A stretch of DNA of 64,000 nt from positions 33,993 through 97,992 of the forward strand of contig JBLMXQ010000132.1 in NCBI GenBank assembly GCA_050257855.1. The letters run 5' to 3'. A model generated the notes under the pieces. The model ran no database searches. It was given only the letters and a program-made list of their open reading frames with translations, and was not told the DNA's origin. Source of the DNA: JBLMXQ01 sp050257855 (lineage in GTDB: Bacteria > Acidobacteriota > Vicinamibacteria > Vicinamibacterales > CAVVIG01). Positions 10,364 to 18,879 of the stretch are shown piece after piece. A program made the translations under genes and the position numbers. The number at the start of each line of letters is the position of its first letter. Within the stretch, counting starts at the first letter, position 1.

Positions 10364-12450
10364 CGACGTCCACGCTTCGGCACGGCCGGAAGCTCTACGG
10401 TGAACACCGCGCCGCCTTCGGGGTGATTGGCGGCGACGAGCTGGCCGCCATGCTCCTGGACGATGCCGTATGCGATCGCCAGTCCGAGTCCGGTGCCCTT
10501 GCCGACCTCCTTGGTCGTGTAGAACGGCTCGAAAATCCGCGGCAGCGCGTCGGCCGGAATGCCGCCGCCCGTGTCCCGGACGGTCACGACGATTGCGCGG
10601 CCGTCGGGCGTCCCCGCTGTGGTGACGTCGATGCGGCCCGGGCGCCCCGCGGCCGCAATTGCCTGCTCGGCGTTCATGACGATGTTCAGGAACGCCTGAT
10701 GGATGAGCAGCGGATCGCTCATGACGCGCGGCAGCTTCTCGTCATAGTGTCGCACGACTTCGATACCGGCCGCGCGGCACGCCGCGGCGCGGAGCGCCAG
10801 CACTTTCTGCAGGATGGCGTTGACGCTGACCGATCGGCTCGCGAGCCGGCGCGACCCGGCGAATACGAGGAGATTCCGGACGATCTTCGCGGCGCGGTCG
10901 GCCTCGCGATAGATCGTCTGCACTTCCTTCCGGAGCTGCCTGGGGAACGCACCGGTCGCGCGCAGCAGCTCGAGATGCCCCAGCACCCCCTGCAGCGGGT
11001 TGTTCAGTTCGTGGGCGATGCCCGCGACGAACTGGCCGAGCGCGGCCAGCTTCTCCGACTGCGTCAGCCGCCGGCGCAGCTCCTCGCGCTCGGTCTCGAG
11101 TCGCAGCTGCGGCGTGAGGTCGCGGGCCACCATGACGCTGCCCGCGCGCTTGCGCTCGGCGTTCACGAGGTCGGTGATCGTCACGATGAACGAGCCGTGC
11201 AGCCGCGGGTCGAGGATCTCGCGGGTGGAGCGGTCCTGGTCGTGCGCCTCGTTCGAAGCGTGCTCGGCCAGCCATGCAGCCAGGTCGGGACCGACGTAAT
11301 CGGCGAGCGGCCGGTCGAGCAGCTCGTTGCGCGACAGCGCGACGCGGGCGGCGAACGCCTGGTTGACGTAGACGACGTTCCCGCGGCGGTCGGAGACGGC
11401 GACCAGGTCCGTAATCGAATCGAACATGTTCTCCAGCTCGCGGCGCGACCGCATCACGTCGTCGAGCAGCTGCATGTTCTCGATCGCGCTGGCGAGCTGA
11501 CGGCCGAGCTCGTCGGCGCGGTCGAGCAGCGCGAGCTCGCCGCCGGGCTCGACCCGCACGCCATCGAACACGATCGTGCCGAGCGCGCGGCGGCAGCCGC
11601 GCAGCGGCACCGTCACGACCGCCGTGGCCGCGTCCCGTGTAGTGAGGATCTCGGCCCGCGCGCGCCGCATGGCGACCGCCGGCGGCGCCGTCATGTCATC
11701 CGTGCCGACGTGGACCCCGCGCGCCGCGTGCGCCTGATCCGAGGACGCCTGCAGCACGAGGTGGCGCGCCCGCCGATCGTGGACCCACACCGACGTGCGG
11801 TCGGCGCCGAACAGCCGGTTGGCGCCGTGGCAGAAGATGTCCAGGCCCGTCGCCAGGTTCAGCGTGGACGAGAGGCTCGCGGTGAAGTCGTCGAGCAGCG
11901 TCCGCACGTCGCGCTGCAGCTCCGCCGACTGGCGAAGTCGGAAGAGTTCCAGCGCGACGAGAAATTCGCCGGCCACGCCGCTGGCGGCCTCGAGCACGGA
12001 TGGCGACGGCTCGACGGCAAAGCCGATCGCCAGGAGGCCGACGCGCTCCTGTCGCTGGAGCAGCGGAACGAGCACCGCCGTCGACGTGCCGAGGCGGGCG
12101 TGCAGGCCAGGCATGCGCGTCGCGGCGTAGTCCACGACCGTCGGCGTGCCCGTGGCGAACGCGGACTCGAGCCTGACGGCTTCCTCGTCCCCGGGTGTCA
12201 GCGGCTCGGTCGGGAGCGCGTCGACGCCGTACCCCGAGGTGGCCACGAGCGCGCCGTTCCGCGGGTTGTATTCGAACAGCAGCGTGCAGGCGCCGCCCGT
12301 GGCCTGCAGCGCGTGTTGGTGCATCTCCGGCAGCGCATCGATCAGCCGCGATGTGTGCGCCAGCAACGCCGGGACGGCAGGCACGACGGTCCCGGTGTCC
12401 CGCCCGGCGGACTCGCTCGGGCCGGGCGTGTGACGTCCGCCATTGGGCAT
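10360..12450 (-). CDS. GAF/PAS sensor histidine kinase
   Basis: A 696-residue cytoplasmic kinase. A GAF-like domain lies at about residues 30-170, a second GAF at about 185-325, a PAS domain at about 335-450 (YVNQAFAARVALSRNELLDR), HisKA with phosphoacceptor H480 (GIAHELNNPLQGVLGH), and HATPase_c to the C-terminus (NIVMNAEQAI, DTGGGIP, GTGLGLAIAYGIV). No membrane segment is evident. I use the ATG at 12450 because the reading frame upstream (to 12750) runs through the promoter region and into the divergent sigma-factor gene. The gene is translationally coupled to the HTH-receiver gene downstream. Confidence 0.93.
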   Translation of the reverse strand: MPNGGRHTPGPSESAGRDTGTVVPAVPALLAHTSRLIDALPEMHQHALQATGGACTLLFEYNPRNGALVATSGYGVDALPTEPLTPGDEEAVRLESAFATGTPTVVDYAATRMPGLHARLGTSTAVLVPLLQRQERVGLLAIGFAVEPSPSVLEAASGVAGEFLVALELFRLRQSAELQRDVRTLLDDFTASLSSTLNLATGLDIFCHGANRLFGADRTSVWVHDRRARHLVLQASSDQAHAARGVHVGTDDMTAPPAVAMRRARAEILTTRDAATAVVTVPLRGCRRALGTIVFDGVRVEPGGELALLDRADELGRQLASAIENMQLLDDVMRSRRELENMFDSITDLVAVSDRRGNVVYVNQAFAARVALSRNELLDRPLADYVGPDLAAWLAEHASNEAHDQDRSTREILDPRLHGSFIVTITDLVNAERKRAGSVMVARDLTPQLRLETEREELRRRLTQSEKLAALGQFVAGIAHELNNPLQGVLGHLELLRATGAFPRQLRKEVQTIYREADRAAKIVRNLLVFAGSRRLASRSVSVNAILQKVLALRAAACRAAGIEVVRHYDEKLPRVMSDPLLIHQAFLNIVMNAEQAIAAAGRPGRIDVTTAGTPDGRAIVVTVRDTGGGIPADALPRIFEPFYTTKEVGKGTGLGLAIAYGIVQEHGGQLVAANHPEGGAVFTVELPAVPKRGRR

Positions 12451-12464
12451 GGGGTCGGGCTGGG

Positions 12465-12494
12465 ATTGTACGCGATCGCTCGCTCCGGCGACAA
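12465..12494 (-). promoter_or_regulatory. Promoter of the GAF/PAS kinase operon
   Basis: On the minus strand TTGTCG (12489-12494) and TACAAT (12465-12470) are separated by 18 bases, close to the sigma-70 consensus. Only 14 bases separate the -10 from the kinase ATG, so the transcript would have a leader of about seven bases. Confidence 0.55.
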
Positions 12495-12570
12495 ACCGCG
12501 AAGCCGTCGGCCGTCCTGGCGACGCGCTCTTGTAAGTGACAGAGAGGATAGCGCTTAGGGCGCACGGCGG

Positions 12571-12576
12571 TATAAT
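12571..12576 (+). promoter_or_regulatory. -10 box (TATAAT) upstream of the ECF sigma gene
   Basis: A perfect TATAAT lies 82 bases before the sigma-factor ATG, pointing away from the kinase operon. The hexamer 17 bases upstream is a poor -35 match, so the promoter may be activated or weak. Confidence 0.45.
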
Positions 12577-12658
12577 CGACGATGCGCGAGCGGCCGACCC
12601 GACTGTCCACCGCCGTCCGCCGTCTAACCTAATCAGAAGAGAGGCCCGCCGCGCTCGC

Positions 12659-13234
12659 ATGACGTGGACGGACGAAGAACTCGTCGCCCGATCGATCGGC
12701 GGCGACGCCAATAGCTTCAACGAGCTAGTGCTGCGGTGGGAGCGGCCCATCTACGCGCTCGCGTACCGGACCATCGGGCGCGAGGAGGACGCGCGGGACG
12801 TGTGCCAGGAGACCTTTCTCCGGGCGTTCCGGGCGCTCCCCGGCTTTCGCGGCCAGGCGAAGTTCTCGTCGTGGCTCTACCGCATCGCGCTGAATCTCTG
12901 CCGGGACTTCGTGCGCCGCGAGCGGCGCACGCCGGTCGTGCCGGCCCCCGACGACGTGGACCTGGTGGAACTCGCGGCCGCGCGCGAGCCGTCGGAGTCG
13001 ATCGAGACGCTGGTGGCGCGGCGCGATCTGTCGCGCACGGTCGAGCAGGCGATGGCGCAGCTTCCCGAAGAGCAGCGGACGGCGATCATCCTCAAGGAGT
13101 ACCACGGCCTGACGTTTCAGGAAATTGCGGATCTCGTCGGCTGTCCGCTCAGCACGGTCAAGACGCGTCTGTATCAGGGGCTCTCGGTGCTCAGGCGCGA
13201 GCTCGGCGCGAGCGGGACGCCGCGCGAGTCCTAG
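12659..13234 (+). CDS. ECF-type RNA polymerase sigma factor
   Basis: Alternative sigma factor of 191 residues with only regions 2 and 4. Region 2 is seen in ALAYRTIGREEDARDVCQET and SSWLYRIALNLCRDFVRR. Region 4 is seen in MAQLPEEQRTAIILKEYHGL and FQEIADLVGCPLSTVKTRL. The longer in-frame reading from 12536 would pass through the -10 box, so the ATG at 12659 is preferred. A purine run (GAAGAGAGG) lies about 15 bases upstream. The anti-sigma gene begins 12 bases after the stop, the usual pairing for this family. The stress or signal sensed is not evident. Confidence 0.94.
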   Translation: MTWTDEELVARSIGGDANSFNELVLRWERPIYALAYRTIGREEDARDVCQETFLRAFRALPGFRGQAKFSSWLYRIALNLCRDFVRRERRTPVVPAPDDVDLVELAAAREPSESIETLVARRDLSRTVEQAMAQLPEEQRTAIILKEYHGLTFQEIADLVGCPLSTVKTRLYQGLSVLRRELGASGTPRES

Positions 13235-13246
13235 CCCTTTACTGCC

Positions 13247-14014
13247 ATGACTGAAACGCACTGCAGTTATCCTGGCGACCGCGACGGCGTGCTCGTCGCG
13301 TACCTCTACGACGACATCGATCCGTCGGCGCGCGCCTCGTTCGAAGCGCACCTGATGACATGCGTCACGTGCCACGGCGAGCTCGACGCGCTGCGCGGCG
13401 TGCGGTCGCGGCTCGGGCGATGGGCGCCGCCGGAGCCGGCGCATGCGCCGGCCGCCGCGTCGCCGGCGCGGGCATGGTGGCGGGAGATTCCCGTGTGGGC
13501 GCAGGTCGCAGCCGCGCTGCTCGTGCTCGGGGTCTCCGCCGGCATCGCGAACCTCGACGTCCGCTACGATCAGAGCGGCCTCTCGATCCGCACCGGCTGG
13601 TCGCGGCCGACCGTGTCCGCGCAGGCGGCTTCGCCCGTCGCCGCGCCGGCCGACGCCCCGTGGCGCGGCGACCTCGCCGCCTTCGAGCAGCGGCTGCGAA
13701 CCGAATTTCACGCCGCCGATGTCGGTGTCGTACCGACGCCGGTGGCGGCCGCCGGACGGCCGCCCGCCCCCGCGCTCGACGAAGCGGACGTCCTCAGGCG
13801 CGTGCGCGAGCTCGTCAACGACAGCGAGCGGCGTCAGGAGCGCGAGCTCGCCCTGCGGATCGCGCAGGTCGTGCGTGACGTCGACGTACAGCGTCGCGCC
13901 GACCTCGTCAAGATCGATCGCAGCCTCGGCCAGGTGCAGAGCAACACCGGGATCGAGGTGCTGCGGCAGCGGGAGCTGCTCAACTATCTCGTGCGCGTAT
14001 CTCAGAAGCAATAG
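13247..14014 (+). CDS. Membrane-anchored anti-sigma factor with zf-HC2 domain
   Basis: Probable inhibitor of the sigma factor encoded just upstream. The N-terminal zinc-finger anti-sigma motif HxxxCxxC is H35/C39/C42 (FEAHLMTCVTCHGEL). A single transmembrane helix covers about residues 84-102, leaving roughly 150 residues outside the membrane as a putative sensor. That part is Ala/Pro-rich and then strongly charged and helical (ELVNDSERRQERELALRIAQ). The 255-residue length is normal for the family. Inactivation could be by proteolysis or redox change at the zinc site; the sequence does not decide. Confidence 0.9.
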   Translation: MTETHCSYPGDRDGVLVAYLYDDIDPSARASFEAHLMTCVTCHGELDALRGVRSRLGRWAPPEPAHAPAAASPARAWWREIPVWAQVAAALLVLGVSAGIANLDVRYDQSGLSIRTGWSRPTVSAQAASPVAAPADAPWRGDLAAFEQRLRTEFHAADVGVVPTPVAAAGRPPAPALDEADVLRRVRELVNDSERRQERELALRIAQVVRDVDVQRRADLVKIDRSLGQVQSNTGIEVLRQRELLNYLVRVSQKQ

Positions 14015-14084
14015 CGCCGCGCGGAACCGATGATGTGAAGACCCGGCCCGTGCGGCATTGGAACCGGGGACTCGGAGCTGAGCG

Positions 14085-14945
14085 ATGAGAGTGAATCTGG
14101 CGGCGATCGTCGGAGCGGTGATGGTCGGAGTCGTCGCGCCGGCCGGTGCGCGGACGCCGGCAACGGCGGAATCGGGCGCTGCGCCGCCGGCTGCGGCGCC
14201 CGCGGCCGTGGCGCAGACCGAGGCCGGGCAGCAGCAGTTCAGATATCAGATCCGCGTCATGGAGCGCGTGCTGGAACAGGCGGTGGAGCACGGCGCGTCC
14301 AAGACGCGCGACAGGCTGCAGAAGATCGCGCCGGCGGCGATGCTGCTCACCGACAATGCGCAGGTGCGGGGGTTCCGCCTCGAAGGCTACGGCGTCTTCT
14401 TCGACGTCGTCGTTCCGGACGCGCAGGGCGCGCTCCAGTGGAGCTTCCGGACGCTGGATCAGAACGATCTCGGGCTCGAGAGCGCGCTGAAGACGATCAA
14501 GGCGCACATCGATGCGGCCAACGACGTCAACCTCGAGCAGGCGCTCAAGCGCGTGGAGCTGCAGCTCGGGCCGTTGCCCGTGACCGCCGACCTGCCCCAG
14601 CCCGGCGCCCGCAACGAGACCGGCTCTCCGGCCGTGGCGCAGGAGGGAGCGCAGGGCGCTCCGCAGGACTCCATCATGAGCGATCCCGACGAGGCGTATC
14701 GGGGAGAGGTGCGCAAGGCGCTCATGGACGCCATGCTCGACTACAGCGGCCCGCTGGCGATCGGGCCGGACGAATGGCTCACGATCGCGGCTCGCCGGAG
14801 CGACGAGCGTCCGCGTCTGGCGCCCGGCGACGACGACGCCCACACGATGATCATCCGGATCCACGGCGCCGATCTCGCGGCGTTCCGCGCGGCGCGAATC
14901 AGCCGCGACGAGGCGCTGAAGCGCATGGAGGTGCGACTGTTCTAG
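14085..14945 (+). CDS. Exported protein of unknown function
   Basis: Protein of 286 residues with an N-terminal signal peptide (hydrophobic about 4-20, then APAGARTP) and an Ala-rich linker. The mature part has no motif I recognise. It contains a helical segment (RYQIRVMERVLEQAVEHGASK), a beta-type segment (VRGFRLEGYGVFFDVVVPD), a long amphipathic helix at about 125-155, and a C-terminal region (DEWLTIAARRSDER, MIIRIHGADLAAFRAARIS). It sits 70 bases after the anti-sigma gene and is probably in the same sigma-controlled unit, so a periplasmic or surface stress role is possible but unproven. Confidence 0.8.
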   Translation: MRVNLAAIVGAVMVGVVAPAGARTPATAESGAAPPAAAPAAVAQTEAGQQQFRYQIRVMERVLEQAVEHGASKTRDRLQKIAPAAMLLTDNAQVRGFRLEGYGVFFDVVVPDAQGALQWSFRTLDQNDLGLESALKTIKAHIDAANDVNLEQALKRVELQLGPLPVTADLPQPGARNETGSPAVAQEGAQGAPQDSIMSDPDEAYRGEVRKALMDAMLDYSGPLAIGPDEWLTIAARRSDERPRLAPGDDDAHTMIIRIHGADLAAFRAARISRDEALKRMEVRLF

Positions 14946-14948
14946 AAT
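14943..14948 (+). promoter_or_regulatory. -10 box (TAGAAT) six bases before a lipoprotein ATG
   Basis: TAGAAT overlaps the stop codon of the preceding gene and ends six bases before the ATG at 14955. A transcript initiated here would begin at or next to the start codon, i.e. leaderless. No Shine-Dalgarno sequence is present ahead of that ATG. Confidence 0.4.
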
Positions 14949-14954
14949 ATCGGA

Positions 14955-15437
14955 ATGCGCGCACCCGCCTGGGTCGTCATCCTCGCGACGCTCGTCGCGG
15001 CGGCCGGCTGCGGGCCGACCGTCGACCTGTCGAAGGGATTGCAGATCACCGTCGTCCGGACGGGGTGGTACGACGCCGGGATCGTCGACGGCAAGAACAA
15101 GCTCGTCCCGCAGATCACCATTCAGCTGAAGAACCTCTCGGACCAGACGCTCGGCTCGCTGCAGGTCAATGCCGAGTTCCGCCGCGTCACCGAACAGGAC
15201 GAGTGGGACGCCGAGCTCATCATCGCGGCCGGATCTGAAGGCCTGAAGCCGGGAGCCACGACCAAGCCGCTCACGATCACCTCCAAACTCGGATATACCG
15301 GGACGGAGCCCCGCCAGCAGATGCTCCAGAACAAGCTGTTCGTGGATGCGAAAGTCGAGCTCCTCGCGAAGTACGGCTCCATCCAGTGGAAGCGCATCGG
15401 CGAGTACCCGATCACCAGGCAGCTCCTGACCCAGTGA
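14955..15437 (+). CDS. Small lipoprotein, function unknown
   Basis: A 160-residue lipoprotein with signal peptide and lipobox (VAAAGC, acceptor C19). The mature domain reads like an immunoglobulin-type beta sandwich (ITIQLKNLSDQTLGSLQVNAEF, KPLTITSKLGYTG) resembling FxLYD-type domains that carry secondary, accessory modules; this likeness is by eye only. It follows the exported protein by nine bases and its stop overlaps the GTG of the permease gene by four bases, so all are likely co-transcribed. Its location is probably the periplasmic face of a membrane. Confidence 0.83.
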   Translation: MRAPAWVVILATLVAAAGCGPTVDLSKGLQITVVRTGWYDAGIVDGKNKLVPQITIQLKNLSDQTLGSLQVNAEFRRVTEQDEWDAELIIAAGSEGLKPGATTKPLTITSKLGYTGTEPRQQMLQNKLFVDAKVELLAKYGSIQWKRIGEYPITRQLLTQ

Positions 15438-16753
15438 CGGTCGGGTTCGCGGGAACCGCGCTCGAACGGCGGCTGGGTCCCCTCGACGCCGCCGTCATCG
15501 TCATCTCCAACGTCATCGGCGTCGGCATCTTCACGACGCCCGGCATCGTCGCGACGATGGTGCCGGGCGGCGGCGCGATGCTGGCGGTGTGGGCGGCCGG
15601 CGGGGCGCTGGCGTTCGCCGGGGCGCTCGCGTACGCGGAACTGGCGGCGCGGCGTCCGCAGGCCGGCGGAGAGTACGTCTACCTGCGCGAGAGCTTCGGC
15701 GGGCTCGCGGCGTTCCTCACCGGCTGGACCTCGTTCGTGGCCGGGTTCTCCGGGGCGATTGCCGCCGGCGCCGTCGGCGTCACGGCGTACCTCGATCGTC
15801 TCCTGCCGGGCGTCGGCCACCATGCGTCCGCGGTCGCCATCTCGATCATCGCCGCGCTCGCCCTCGTCCACGCGCGGGGCCTCGGGCCCGGCCGCCTCGT
15901 TCAGAACGGCCTCACCATCGTGAAGGTTGGCGCTCTGGTGGCGTTCGTCATTGCCGGCCTGACACTCGCCCCGCGCGGCGCTCCGGTCGTTCCGGTCCAT
16001 GTCGAGGTCAAGCCGACCGTCTGGATGCTGGCGCTGGTGCCGGTGATGTTCAGCTATGCCGGCTGGAATGCGGCGGTGTACGTGGCGGAAGAGATCCGCG
16101 ATCCGATCCGCAACGTGCCGCGGGCGCTCGCGCTCGGCACGGCGACGGTGGTCGCGATCTATCTCGCGCTGAACGCCGTCTATCTCCGCGTCGTGCCGCC
16201 GGAGGCGTTCGCGGGCACGATCGGCGTCGGTGAAGTGGCGGCCGGCCGTCTCTTCGGATCCGCTGCGGCGGGAGCGTTCGCCGTGCTGGCGATCATCGTG
16301 GTGCTCGGCAGCCTGAGCGCCATGACGCTGGCGGGCCCGCGGATCTACTTTGCGATGGCCCGCGACGGCGCGTTCCTTCCGGCGGCCGGGCGCGTCCACC
16401 CGCGCTGGCACACGCCGGCCGTCGCGATCCTCGCGCAGGCGGCGTGGAGCGCCCTGCTCGTGCTGTCGGGCACGTTCGAGCAGCTCCTCACGTACACCGG
16501 CTTCGCCGTCATCCTCTTCTCGGGCCTCGCCGTGCTGTCGCTGTTCGTCGTGAGGCGGCGCGGCGAGGATTCGGCGACGTTCCGCGCGTGGGGCTACCCG
16601 TGGGCTCCGGCGCTGTTCTGTCTCGTGAGCTTCGCGATCGTCGTGAACACGATTGCCGAAGCGCCGCGCGTCGCGTTCGCGGGGCTCGGCGTGATGGCGG
16701 CGGGGGTGCCGTTGTACTGGGGGATGACGCGCGCGCGGCGGCCGACCGCGTAG
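15434..16753 (+). CDS. APC-family amino-acid permease
   Basis: Inner-membrane amino-acid/polyamine transporter of 439 residues with about 12 hydrophobic helices. The first helix carries the family motif GVGIFTTPG, followed by ALAYAELAARRPQAGGEYVYLRE. Helices 6-8 have the usual GWNAAVYVAEEIRDP sequence. Substrate specificity cannot be read from sequence. The GTG start in the GTGA overlap with the lipoprotein gene gives the normal N-terminus (VTVGFAGTALERRLGPLDA). A longer reading from 15386 lies inside the lipoprotein gene and is rejected. Confidence 0.92.
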   Translation: MTVGFAGTALERRLGPLDAAVIVISNVIGVGIFTTPGIVATMVPGGGAMLAVWAAGGALAFAGALAYAELAARRPQAGGEYVYLRESFGGLAAFLTGWTSFVAGFSGAIAAGAVGVTAYLDRLLPGVGHHASAVAISIIAALALVHARGLGPGRLVQNGLTIVKVGALVAFVIAGLTLAPRGAPVVPVHVEVKPTVWMLALVPVMFSYAGWNAAVYVAEEIRDPIRNVPRALALGTATVVAIYLALNAVYLRVVPPEAFAGTIGVGEVAAGRLFGSAAAGAFAVLAIIVVLGSLSAMTLAGPRIYFAMARDGAFLPAAGRVHPRWHTPAVAILAQAAWSALLVLSGTFEQLLTYTGFAVILFSGLAVLSLFVVRRRGEDSATFRAWGYPWAPALFCLVSFAIVVNTIAEAPRVAFAGLGVMAAGVPLYWGMTRARRPTA

Positions 16754-16763
16754 GCGCGCGCGG

Positions 16764-17144
16764 CTATTCCGCGCGACGCGGGGCGGTCAGCAGCGCCCAC
16801 AGCGTGGCGAGCGCGAGGGTCCCGTCGCTCGCGGCGAACAGCAGGAAGGAATCGGGCGAGTGGCGCAGCGCATGATCGAGCAGAAAGAGCGCGGCGCCCG
16901 CGCCTTTCAGAAACGGACCCATCACCCAGAGATACCCGCGGCCGCGGTCCGGATCGCGGTACGGGATGATGTAGCCGATCGCCACGGCCAGCAGAAACAG
17001 GCCGTTGAGGTCCGCGTGAATCGGCGGCTGCGGCAGGGGAACGTCGAACAGGCGGGAGAGGAGCGGCCGTCCCGCCAGCATCAGGACGCCGACCGACGCG
17101 TCGTAGATGCCCGAGACGGCCGCAATGAATCGAAGTCGCGTCAA
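16764..17144 (-). CDS. Small membrane protein, function unknown
   Basis: A 126-residue protein with about four hydrophobic helices (RFIAAVSGIYDASVGVLML, LNGLFLLAVAIGYIIPY, FLKGAGAALFLLDHAL, TLALATLWALLTA). I do not recognise the family. The start is TTG immediately after the TAG stop of the PEGA gene, so it is probably translated from the same mRNA. It is convergent with the permease gene. Confidence 0.72.
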   Translation of the reverse strand: MTRLRFIAAVSGIYDASVGVLMLAGRPLLSRLFDVPLPQPPIHADLNGLFLLAVAIGYIIPYRDPDRGRGYLWVMGPFLKGAGAALFLLDHALRHSPDSFLLFAASDGTLALATLWALLTAPRRAE

Positions 17145-18176
17145 CTACTGGATCTTCTGCAGCTCGCCCTGGTACGTCGTCGTGTGGCCCGGGTCGATCC
17201 GCACGTCGATCGTGAGCGTCTCGTAGCCCGGCGCGCGGATCTCGATCCGGTGCGAGCCGGCATCGAGCTGCAGCCGCTGGAAGACGCCGTCGAAGTCGTC
17301 GACCACACCCGCGTAGTAACCGTCGACGAAGACCTGCGCCTCGCGCGGTTTCACCTTCAGACGAAGCGCACCGCCCTCTACGTCCGGCGAGTACTGCTGT
17401 CCGTAGTAGTCGCCGCCGTAATCGTAGCTGCCAGCCCCGTAGCCGTACCCGTAGCCGTAGCCGCCGCCCCAGTACCACGGATCGTAGTACCCCCCGTAGA
17501 AGCCGAGACCGCCGTACACCCACGGCCAGGCGTTATAGTAGCCGCCCGGCACGAAGATGCCGCCGCCGCCGCCCGAAGGCGGCGCGGGTGCGCCGGTCCG
17601 CGGCACGGCGGTGCCGACCTGCGTCCTGCCGTCGCGCGGGCGGCTGTACGGCGGGATCCCTTCGCCGGCCGCGGCGCCGCTGTCGTTGGTCCGGAGTCCG
17701 CCTTCACCGCGGGGACGGGCGCGATCGCGGGTGCCGGTGTAGCCGGTCGTCACGCTGGTTCCTGTCGCCGGCTGACTGGACGTACCGGAGCTGACGGCGC
17801 CGGATCCGCGCTGGACCGCCGAGCCCCCGGCGACGTGACGCTCGCCGCCGCCGCGGCTGAAGCCGCTGCCGCCGCCGGCGCTCCATCCCCTTGCGCCTCC
17901 GCTCGAGCGGGCGCCGCCGCCCGCATGCGAAACGCCGCCGCCGTACGATCCGCCGCCCGAAGCCGTGCCTCCGCCGGCCGGCTGGCTCGATCCGCCGGAC
18001 GCGCCGCCGCCCGAGACTGCGCCTCCGCTGTGCGGGGCGCCACCACCGCCGCCGTGCGAAGCTCCGCCCCCGCCGCCGCCCCGCGGGGCCGCCTGGGCGA
18101 ATGCCGAAGGCGCCGCGGTCAGCAGCCAGGCGGGGACCAGCGCCGCCATCGCGATTGCCGACCAGCTCCGACTCAT
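17145..18176 (-). CDS. Exported Gly/Tyr-rich PEGA-domain protein
   Basis: Envelope protein of 343 residues. Signal peptide at 1-28 (ALVPAWLLTAAPSAFAQA), then about 140 residues of Gly/Ser-rich low complexity with many GGG and HGGGG runs. Next comes a Tyr/Gly/Trp block (GGLGFYGGYYDPWYWGGG and alternating Gly-Tyr), then a C-terminal PEGA domain of about 70 residues (VKPREAQVFVDGYYAGVVDD). PEGA domains are small beta structures common in surface or cell-wall proteins. The ATG at 18176 has a GGAGG ribosome site six bases upstream; an ATG 17 codons earlier lacks one. Role unknown, perhaps structural at the cell surface. Confidence 0.87.
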   Translation of the reverse strand: MSRSWSAIAMAALVPAWLLTAAPSAFAQAAPRGGGGGGASHGGGGGAPHSGGAVSGGGASGGSSQPAGGGTASGGGSYGGGVSHAGGGARSSGGARGWSAGGGSGFSRGGGERHVAGGSAVQRGSGAVSSGTSSQPATGTSVTTGYTGTRDRARPRGEGGLRTNDSGAAAGEGIPPYSRPRDGRTQVGTAVPRTGAPAPPSGGGGGIFVPGGYYNAWPWVYGGLGFYGGYYDPWYWGGGYGYGYGYGAGSYDYGGDYYGQQYSPDVEGGALRLKVKPREAQVFVDGYYAGVVDDFDGVFQRLQLDAGSHRIEIRAPGYETLTIDVRIDPGHTTTYQGELQKIQ

Positions 18177-18307
18177 AAAGGCCTCCGTACGCAGAAGAGC
18201 AACGCCTCTGCCAGCCGCCAGGTTCAAGTATGGGCCAGATCCGCTAATTTCGCGAGTCCCCGAGGCGCCCCCGGGTGTCCCCGGGCGGGTTCAGGCGTCC
18301 CGTTTTC

Positions 18308-18337
18308 TTGACACCCTTTTCTGGCGACCGATAGACT
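18308..18337 (+). promoter_or_regulatory. Promoter of hslVU
   Basis: A perfect TTGACA (18308-18313) is followed after 18 bases by TAGACT (18332-18337). The hslV ATG is 14 bases further, giving a leader of about 7-8 bases. No heat-shock inverted repeat (CIRCE) is seen. Confidence 0.6.
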
Positions 18338-18351
18338 CCGGACAGGCCCTC

Positions 18352-18879
18352 ATGTTTCACGCCACGACCATTCTTGCCGTCCGGCATCAGGATCGCGCGG
18401 TGCTCGCCGGCGACGGCCAGGTGACCTTCGGTCAGACGATCTTCAAGCAGCACGCCCGCAAGATCCGGCGGCTGTACAACGACCGGATACTGGCCGGCTT
18501 CGCCGGGTCGGCGGCCGACTCGTTCGCCCTGTTCTCGCGCTTCGAGTCGAAGCTGGAGCAGTACCGCGGCAATCTGGAGCGCTCAGCCGTCGAACTGGCG
18601 AAGGACTGGCGGACGGACCGGATCCTGCGCAGGCTGGAAGCGATGCTCATCGTGCTCGACAGGCAGTCGACCTTCCTGCTGTCCGGCACGGGCGATCTCA
18701 TCGAGCCCGACGACGGCATCGTGGCGATCGGATCGGGCGGGCCGTTCGCGCTCGCGGCGGCGCGGGGTCTGGCGCAGAACACGACGCTCGACGCGCGCGC
18801 GATCGCGGAGAAGGCGATGGCGATCGCCGCCGACATCTGCATCTACACGAACTCCAGCATCGTCCTTGAAGAGCTGTAA
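18352..18879 (+). CDS. hslV: ATP-dependent protease peptidase subunit HslV
   Basis: Proteolytic subunit of the HslVU (ClpQY) complex: a double hexamer that degrades proteins unfolded by HslU. At 175 residues it has normal length. The catalytic threonine is in FHATTILAVRHQDRAVLAGD, and processing before Thr-Thr would expose the N-terminal nucleophile. GDGQVTFG and GSGGPFALAAAR are family signatures. The ATG at 18352 follows the promoter directly; an extended reading from 17965 is only a frame overlap with the PEGA gene. hslU begins one base after the stop. Confidence 0.97.
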   Translation: MFHATTILAVRHQDRAVLAGDGQVTFGQTIFKQHARKIRRLYNDRILAGFAGSAADSFALFSRFESKLEQYRGNLERSAVELAKDWRTDRILRRLEAMLIVLDRQSTFLLSGTGDLIEPDDGIVAIGSGGPFALAAARGLAQNTTLDARAIAEKAMAIAADICIYTNSSIVLEEL

